Assembly (NCBI GenBank): GCA_947502965.1
Contig: CANNCG010000002.1
Span: 1 to 33,730 of the forward strand
DNA: 33,730 nucleotides
Source of the DNA: a bacterium
GTDB lineage: Bacteria > Margulisbacteria > Marinamargulisbacteria > SXXA01
Direction: 5' to 3'
The position numbers and the translations under genes are program-made. Position 1 is the first letter of the stretch; every line of letters begins with the position of its first letter. Positions 30,301 to 33,730 of the stretch are shown in pieces. The notes below the pieces were generated by a model, which did no database searches, had not been told where the DNA came from, and saw only the letters and a program-made list of their open reading frames with translations.

Positions 30301-30885
30301 GGTTTAAATGCGGAGGGTAATAAGATTCCTTCTGGTAAATATAGTGTGAAGGTATCCTTGCTAGACAAGGTGGATAAACGGGTTGTGGTGAGCGCCCAGT
30401 CCGTAGTCACAGTATTGGAGCGAGGCTCTTTTGATTGGGACTTTTCTGCGGCAAGAGAGACTTTGTTTGCGGATATCCCACCCACCCACCCCGATAGACC
30501 GATCATTAATGCATGGATGGCCTTGGGTAATACGGCGATGGTCATGAAAAGCAGTAGTGATGTACTCAAAACAGAAAATCAAACATTTTTTGGGCCTTCT
30601 CAGCCCATGACACGTATTGCATTTGTCATGGGGTTGAGTCGGTCTTTGGCGTATTTGGGAGCGAAGAGTTATACGATTCCAGATCTGTCGCCTTATTCAG
30701 ATGTGAGCGCGCTTCCCAGAGAGATTCAAGAGCCTATTGGTCTTTATATTTCGGAACTTGATTATGGTGGCGATGATCAACGCCGTTTGCGGTTGTATGA
30801 TCCCATTACACGGGCGGAGGCGGTTACTTTGTTAGGTCGTTTTTTACGTTGGCAGAGCAAGCGTTTTGAGTTTTTACTTCCATGA
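27301..30885 (+). CDS. Exported coiled-coil / beta-barrel / SLH-domain envelope protein
   Basis: 1194 residues. Order of parts: signal peptide (1-20, cut after FSGLWAQ); an Ig-like beta domain (about 25-107); a very long coiled coil (about 130-700) with heptads such as LGAKEADLRQREAELAKERE; a beta-strand-rich domain (about 710-842, from FIITPYLGYRSF to DMRLRFDE) like the small OmpA-type barrel; a linker; a FlgD-like Ig fold (about 950-1040: VEDELGNQIHV, LQWDGLNAEGNKIPSGKYSV); and two SLH-like motifs (about 1055-1194: FADIPPTHPD, then YDPITRAEAVTLLGRF). SLH domains bind secondary cell-wall polymers or peptidoglycan. The whole suggests an outer-membrane tether or spacer, but with the SLH part at the C-terminus. 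It overlaps glmM by 8 bp and der by 4 bp. Confidence 0.82.
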   Translation: MRNFILGMLMMVGVFSGLWAQELKITSSPNPVAPGTNVRVTVQSGFILDTPYVGVFDRTVSLQKVGERLYTVSFLIPATTKPGLIQSYLSFNATAKKGLRVPFQFEVSGPKKDTISGIESRGFVLKTDPLEESNIKIDALEDSVKKLQIERQSLKKQIETTKKDLEKLKNTPRTTSKQFAQKEEALQSLDRQLVNREKNLQTAQTQYQKQLEDLVSRETALGAKEADLRQREAELAKERESVSRQVKDVSIKQEALETQESDLAQRKKLTDAEEVALRMQNQKLKEMQLQLSQTTSSLTSEKELLAEKEKDLQLLRKKLGEEDTGVKAREQELNRQRDEMAKKNADLMALTSQVQKEKKLISESEVVFKRRLQEVDLVAKRLSTERQVLDDRQDKIQERETALKLEEERLYAQIRRLSARDEQLKTIEKTLREEEEAIQRQQITLTQQQSQLSEKEADLNKIQQDISSQNMSLQRLMQDVQIDRVTLTSQAVTIKTDKELLRQKEAMLIQEQKTLQAQQTNTQALEDSLARRKKIFEKELNASKMLQDQDRQQLELQRKEINALDLESRESKQRLATISAEQSQRERSIRQAQSEQSSREVALGQRMRDLESKEFQIETLRKDVYDKYMALDALKTWVDDRTYALQEAYALAQKDKSVNTAAFQDQFQKLERLTRMLQHRTSSLLEINKALNQQNEALEIEIQTVVPTESQFIITPYLGYRSFSDTKIKNGANIGLKLMGSFSRDWGVDTGIGCVPTLENGKSQLVYTVDFLFSRHLATISRFRFFGLAGIGGRIASSAAMGMSAGLGIRNPLSENTAADLDILYGPDFLVRLGIDMRLRFDERRVSRGLGLDVPSVSPVATTSGSGIDVLLRVPSSRYQTSIVRPVLQDSVTHWSSDDAALSGAFGLLELIPVQDAKDTYLFFPSKTLSLLEGVKLLMKATYLPKMVADESLPISFTIVDLPGVEYLTKVWVEDELGNQIHVLLDGESRGVGDFSLQWDGLNAEGNKIPSGKYSVKVSLLDKVDKRVVVSAQSVVTVLERGSFDWDFSAARETLFADIPPTHPDRPIINAWMALGNTAMVMKSSSDVLKTENQTFFGPSQPMTRIAFVMGLSRSLAYLGAKSYTIPDLSPYSDVSALPREIQEPIGLYISELDYGGDDQRRLRLYDPITRAEAVTLLGRFLRWQSKRFEFLLP

Positions 30886-32267
30886 GTATTTTAAAAAAGC
30901 TTAAAACTATTTTAGTAATTGGGCGTCCCAATGTGGGGAAATCCACCCTTATTAACCGGATTTTGGATGCCCCCCGTGCCATTACCCAGGATACGCCTGG
31001 CGTTACCCGAGATGTGGTGCGGTATATGGCCTCTTTTAAAGGCCGTCCCTTTACACTATTGGACAGTGCAGGTGTTTTTTTTGATTTGTCAGATGCGGGT
31101 TTTTTGCAGACGGAGATAGAGGCACGTGTGACGGCTGCCATCAAAGAGGCGGACGGCATTGTGTGGGTGACGGATGGGGCCTTTGGGGTGCATCCTGTTG
31201 AGGAGGCAATTGCCCATCGTTTGCGCGGGGTGTCTTCGCGGGTCGTGATCGCGGCCAATAAATGTGACAATGAGATGATGTCTCATGCGGCACACGCCTT
31301 TTATGAGCTGGGTTTTCCTGAGGTTTTGCCTGTTTCGGCCATGCACGGCCATGGGGTTGAGGCCTTGCTCCGTGAGGTGTTGGGAAATACCCTTGCCAAG
31401 GGGGATGACACGGTTTCTTGGCCACGTATCGCGGTGATAGGGCGTCCCAATGTGGGGAAATCGTCTCTCTTGAATGCCTTGACGGGGCGGGATTTGGCCT
31501 TGGTACACAATACGCCTGGTACAACCCGAGACCCCATAGAATGCCCTATTCTCATTGACGAAAATCCTTATGTTTTAATAGATACCGCAGGATTGCGTCG
31601 GCAGGCCAAGATGGAAGATGAGATTGAATACTATTCTTCGATAAGGGCAACCGGTGTTTTGACCCGTGCAGATGTTGCGGTGGTGGTCATCGATGCCAGC
31701 GATTTCCTGGTGGATCAGGACAAGCGTGTATTGCAGTTGGTCTTGGAATCCCAAAAGCCCTTTGTGCTTTTTGTTAATAAATGGGATCAAACAGACCGTA
31801 GTCATGAAACTCGGCAGCGCTTCTTGGATGAAGCCCACCGGTTGTTTCCCCGTTTGGCATATTTTCCGACCATTTTTGGATCTGCAACATCTTCTATTCA
31901 TTTGTCTCAATTGAAGCAGCGCCTCAATGCTTTGGTAGCGCAGCGTGATTTTCGTGCGCCGACGCCCGAAGTCAATCGTTTTGTTCAAGACGTTTTGCGC
32001 CGTTTGCAGCCACCCACGATGTCAGGGGGGGCGTTGACGATTTATTTTGGCACGCAGACCACGTCGTCTCCGATGCAATTTGTATTTTCGGTTAACCGAA
32101 CAAAAGGCATTCCAGAAGCCTATATCCGGTTTTTAGAACGTCGTTTGCGGGCACACTTTCCTGAATTGGAAGGTCAAAGCGTCGACATTGTGTTCAGAAG
32201 CCATCGTAGCGATTCAGATATGCCCGGTACACAAAAACGCAAAAGACCTCAAAAAGCGAAATCCTAA
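30882..32267 (+). CDS. der: Ribosome biogenesis GTPase Der
   Basis: Der (EngA) is an essential two-G-domain GTPase for 50S ribosome assembly. The 461-residue protein has GRPNVGKST near residue 14 and again (GRPNVGKSS) near 187, each with its TPGVTRD/TPGTTRDP switch, DSAGV/DTAGL and NKCD/NKWD motifs. A C-terminal KH-like domain starts about residue 355, with a basic tail KRKRPQKAKS. The ATG overlaps the stop of the envelope protein (ATGA). Confidence 0.97.
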   Translation: MSILKKLKTILVIGRPNVGKSTLINRILDAPRAITQDTPGVTRDVVRYMASFKGRPFTLLDSAGVFFDLSDAGFLQTEIEARVTAAIKEADGIVWVTDGAFGVHPVEEAIAHRLRGVSSRVVIAANKCDNEMMSHAAHAFYELGFPEVLPVSAMHGHGVEALLREVLGNTLAKGDDTVSWPRIAVIGRPNVGKSSLLNALTGRDLALVHNTPGTTRDPIECPILIDENPYVLIDTAGLRRQAKMEDEIEYYSSIRATGVLTRADVAVVVIDASDFLVDQDKRVLQLVLESQKPFVLFVNKWDQTDRSHETRQRFLDEAHRLFPRLAYFPTIFGSATSSIHLSQLKQRLNALVAQRDFRAPTPEVNRFVQDVLRRLQPPTMSGGALTIYFGTQTTSSPMQFVFSVNRTKGIPEAYIRFLERRLRAHFPELEGQSVDIVFRSHRSDSDMPGTQKRKRPQKAKS

Positions 32268-33127
32268 TGGTGGGGTATCGGGTTTTGTTTATGGGGTCTC
32301 CGGTATTTGCGGTACCCGCATTGTCAGCCCTGATGTCCCACCCAAAGACAGCGGTGGTGGCGGTGGTGACGCAGCCTGATCAACCCAAGGGGCGGGGGAA
32401 AAAACCCGCTCCAACACCCGTTAAGCTCGCGGCAGAGGCGAAATCTATCCCTGTGTTTACACCATGCGCCAAGCGTGAGTTGTTGCGTGTTGTTGCGCAT
32501 ATTCGCCCAGACCTCATTGTGGTGGTGGCCTATGGGCGTATTTTGCCAGCAGCCATTACAGACCAGTATGTCTGTGTAAATGTGCATGGTTCTCTTTTGC
32601 CACACTACAGAGGGGCATCGCCGATTCATACCGCCTTAATGGCAAACGACCAACACACAGGCGTTACGCTTATTCGCATGAATGCCAAAATGGATGCAGG
32701 CGATATTCTTTTGCTTTCTGAGACAGCTATCTTTCATAACGATTTTTTTCAAACCCTTCACGATCGGTTATCGCTGATGGGTGGTGATATTTTGCATTCT
32801 TTTTTAGACAATGTAGACCTGCATTTGGCCAATGCCTATCCCCAAGTGGACGCCGCTGTGAGCTATTGTCAAAAGCTGTTTCCCGAAGATGCTTTACTGA
32901 GCGCAGACAGGTCTCCAATTGAAAATTGGGGAATTATACGGGCATTTTCGCCAGTCCCGGGGGCCTATGTTGTGGAATCCGGGAAACGGATCAAAATTTT
33001 AGAAGCAAGGTTAGAAGACAATGGCTTGGTGCCTGTCACCGTAAAGCCTGAAGGGAAAAATAGCATGTCTTATGCCGACTATCAGCGGGGAAAAGGCACC
33101 CTTTCTTTTTTTAAGAGGCCTCAATAG
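32267..33127 (+). CDS. fmt: Methionyl-tRNA formyltransferase
   Basis: Fmt formylates Met-tRNA(fMet) for initiation. Present are VLFMGSPVFAVPALSAL at the start, TQPDQPKGRGKK, VVAYGRILP and the NVHGSLLPHYRGASPI catalytic region. DAGDILL follows. The C-terminal OB-like domain is short and ends GKGTLSFF. At 286 residues it is a little under the usual 310. It starts in the der stop codon (TAATG). Confidence 0.96.
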   Translation: MVGYRVLFMGSPVFAVPALSALMSHPKTAVVAVVTQPDQPKGRGKKPAPTPVKLAAEAKSIPVFTPCAKRELLRVVAHIRPDLIVVVAYGRILPAAITDQYVCVNVHGSLLPHYRGASPIHTALMANDQHTGVTLIRMNAKMDAGDILLLSETAIFHNDFFQTLHDRLSLMGGDILHSFLDNVDLHLANAYPQVDAAVSYCQKLFPEDALLSADRSPIENWGIIRAFSPVPGAYVVESGKRIKILEARLEDNGLVPVTVKPEGKNSMSYADYQRGKGTLSFFKRPQ

Positions 33128-33201
33128 GCCCTCCTGACGCAGGTGGTTGGCCAAGCGCTCAACGAACTCCATACTGCCGCACCAAAAAGCGAGGCCCTAA
33201 A

Positions 33202-33333
33202 ATGAAGCTCAAATCAAAAGCGGCGAGTGGTTATGCGAAACCACGAGTTGAAAAGTACGGGGTATTGGCCAGACGAATGACACTTGATCGCTTGTCAAAA
33301 CCGGCCATGCTTGAAACAATACCATCCCTATGA
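33202..33333 (+). CDS. 43-residue small ORF coupled to hisS
   Basis: A possible small gene in the fmt-hisS gap. ATG 33202 is preceded by GAGG with 7-nt spacing, and its TGA overlaps the hisS ATG (ATGA). The product is basic. Residues 11-20 read YAKPRVEKYG, similar in form to the leader motif of lasso-peptide precursors (Y-x2-P-x-L-x3-G and a following Thr), followed by VLARRMT. No processing enzymes are in the window, and the C-terminal part has no clear core features, so the likeness may be chance. It contains no His codons, so it is not a classical histidine attenuator leader. Its composition is closer to hisS than to fmt. Confidence 0.4.
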   Translation: MKLKSKAASGYAKPRVEKYGVLARRMTLDRLSKPAMLETIPSL

Positions 33334-33730
33334 GTCTCAAATACCCACTTCCCCGTGGCACACGCGATATATTACCCGAAGAAATGCCCTTTTGGCATCA
33401 CGTCGAAGATACCGCCAGGTCTATTTTTAGCGCCTATAATTACCAAGAAATCAGAACCCCTATCTTTGAGCTAACAGAACTCTTTGAACGTGGGATAGGC
33501 GATGGCACCGATATCGTCGAAAAAGAGATGTACACCTTCACCGACAAAGGCGAACGACGGCTCACCCTGAGACCTGAAGGAACCGCCCCCATTGCCCGTG
33601 CCTATCTCCAGAATGGCCTGGGAAAAAAAGAGCCCCAATCCAAACTCTATTATTGTGGTCCCATGTTTCGCTACGAACGCCCCCAAGCCGGCCGTTACCG
33701 TCAATTCTATCAAATCGGGGTAGAAAACAT
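33330..33730 (+). CDS. hisS: Histidyl-tRNA synthetase, N-terminal part (cut by window end)
   Basis: The first 133 residues of the class II synthetase that charges tRNA-His. RGTRDILPEE near residue 9 is the HisS N-terminal signature, followed by FERGIGDGTDIVEKEMYTF. LRPEGTAPIARAY (R81) and GPMFRYERPQAGRYRQFYQ are motif 2 with the HisS-typical residues. The open frame runs off the right edge. Codon use differs strongly from the upstream genes: in this segment third-position C outnumbers third-position G by about 52 to 14, whereas fmt and der are rich in G and T at that position. The ATG overlaps the small ORF's stop. Confidence 0.95.
   Translation, partial: MSLKYPLPRGTRDILPEEMPFWHHVEDTARSIFSAYNYQEIRTPIFELTELFERGIGDGTDIVEKEMYTFTDKGERRLTLRPEGTAPIARAYLQNGLGKKEPQSKLYYCGPMFRYERPQAGRYRQFYQIGVEN

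Noticed and set aside
33128..33205. In-frame readthrough of the fmt TAG stop
   Set aside because: The conserved end of Fmt is already complete before the TAG and nothing suggests recoding; the frame is noted only for its overlap with the small ORF.

Overview
The window reads as a chromosomal segment of a diderm (outer-membrane) bacterium from a poorly characterised lineage. Evidence for two membranes: an outer-membrane beta-barrel protein with a signal peptide (3646-4776), lipobox lipoproteins, and a large exported protein that joins a coiled coil, a barrel-like domain and C-terminal S-layer-homology (SLH) motifs (27301-30885). SLH-based tethering of the outer membrane is known in Negativicutes, Deinococcota, Thermotogota and Cyanobacteria-related groups. 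I cannot place the organism more precisely from sequence alone; a Cyanobacteria/Margulisbacteria-like affiliation is only a guess.

Layout. 1-863 is the 3' end of a large cadherin-like-repeat and C-type-lectin adhesin, split by a frameshift. 1080-5705 is a minus-strand envelope and housekeeping operon: lipoprotein, outer-membrane barrel, yqeK, LytR-CpsA-Psr protein, rsfS, then tRNA-Ala(GGC) only 5 nt after rsfS, closed by a terminator. 5988-9188 carries an M48 lipoprotein protease and comEC on the plus strand. 9219-10370 (minus) is a GT87-like membrane glycosyltransferase. 10632-13822 (plus) is GT2 glycosyltransferase, FAD oxidoreductase and miaA. 13823-14324 holds no intact gene, only repeats, a terminator and a reading-frame remnant. 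14325-16424 (minus) is topB, apparently transcribed without a leader. 16757-25693 (plus) is a complete F-type ATP synthase operon (atpB-E-F-H-A-G-D-C) running on into dedA, a GT-C-like membrane protein and an endonuclease/exonuclease/phosphatase-family protein. 25965-33127 (plus) is phosphoglucosamine mutase, the SLH/coiled-coil/barrel protein, der and fmt. The window ends in a tiny ORF translationally coupled to hisS, which is cut by the window edge.

A dispersed element of about 115 bp with long terminal inverted repeats (TACCCRTYCCAAAATGAAAC and its complement) occurs as four near-complete copies plus several fragments, mostly between genes. It looks like a miniature inverted-repeat element with a TA target. 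It supplies the last residues of at least one protein and makes false N-terminal extensions of two others.

The most interesting points are: (1) the SLH protein, with domain order reversed relative to OmpM/Omp-alpha tethers; (2) the ATP synthase operon, with an intra-operon terminator right after atpE, a c subunit whose glycine motif is replaced by serine/alanine, an epsilon subunit without its C-terminal domain, and a leader hairpin; (3) the repeat family; (4) a 43-codon ORF with a RiPP-leader-like motif, stop/start-coupled to hisS; (5) a leaderless topB promoter.
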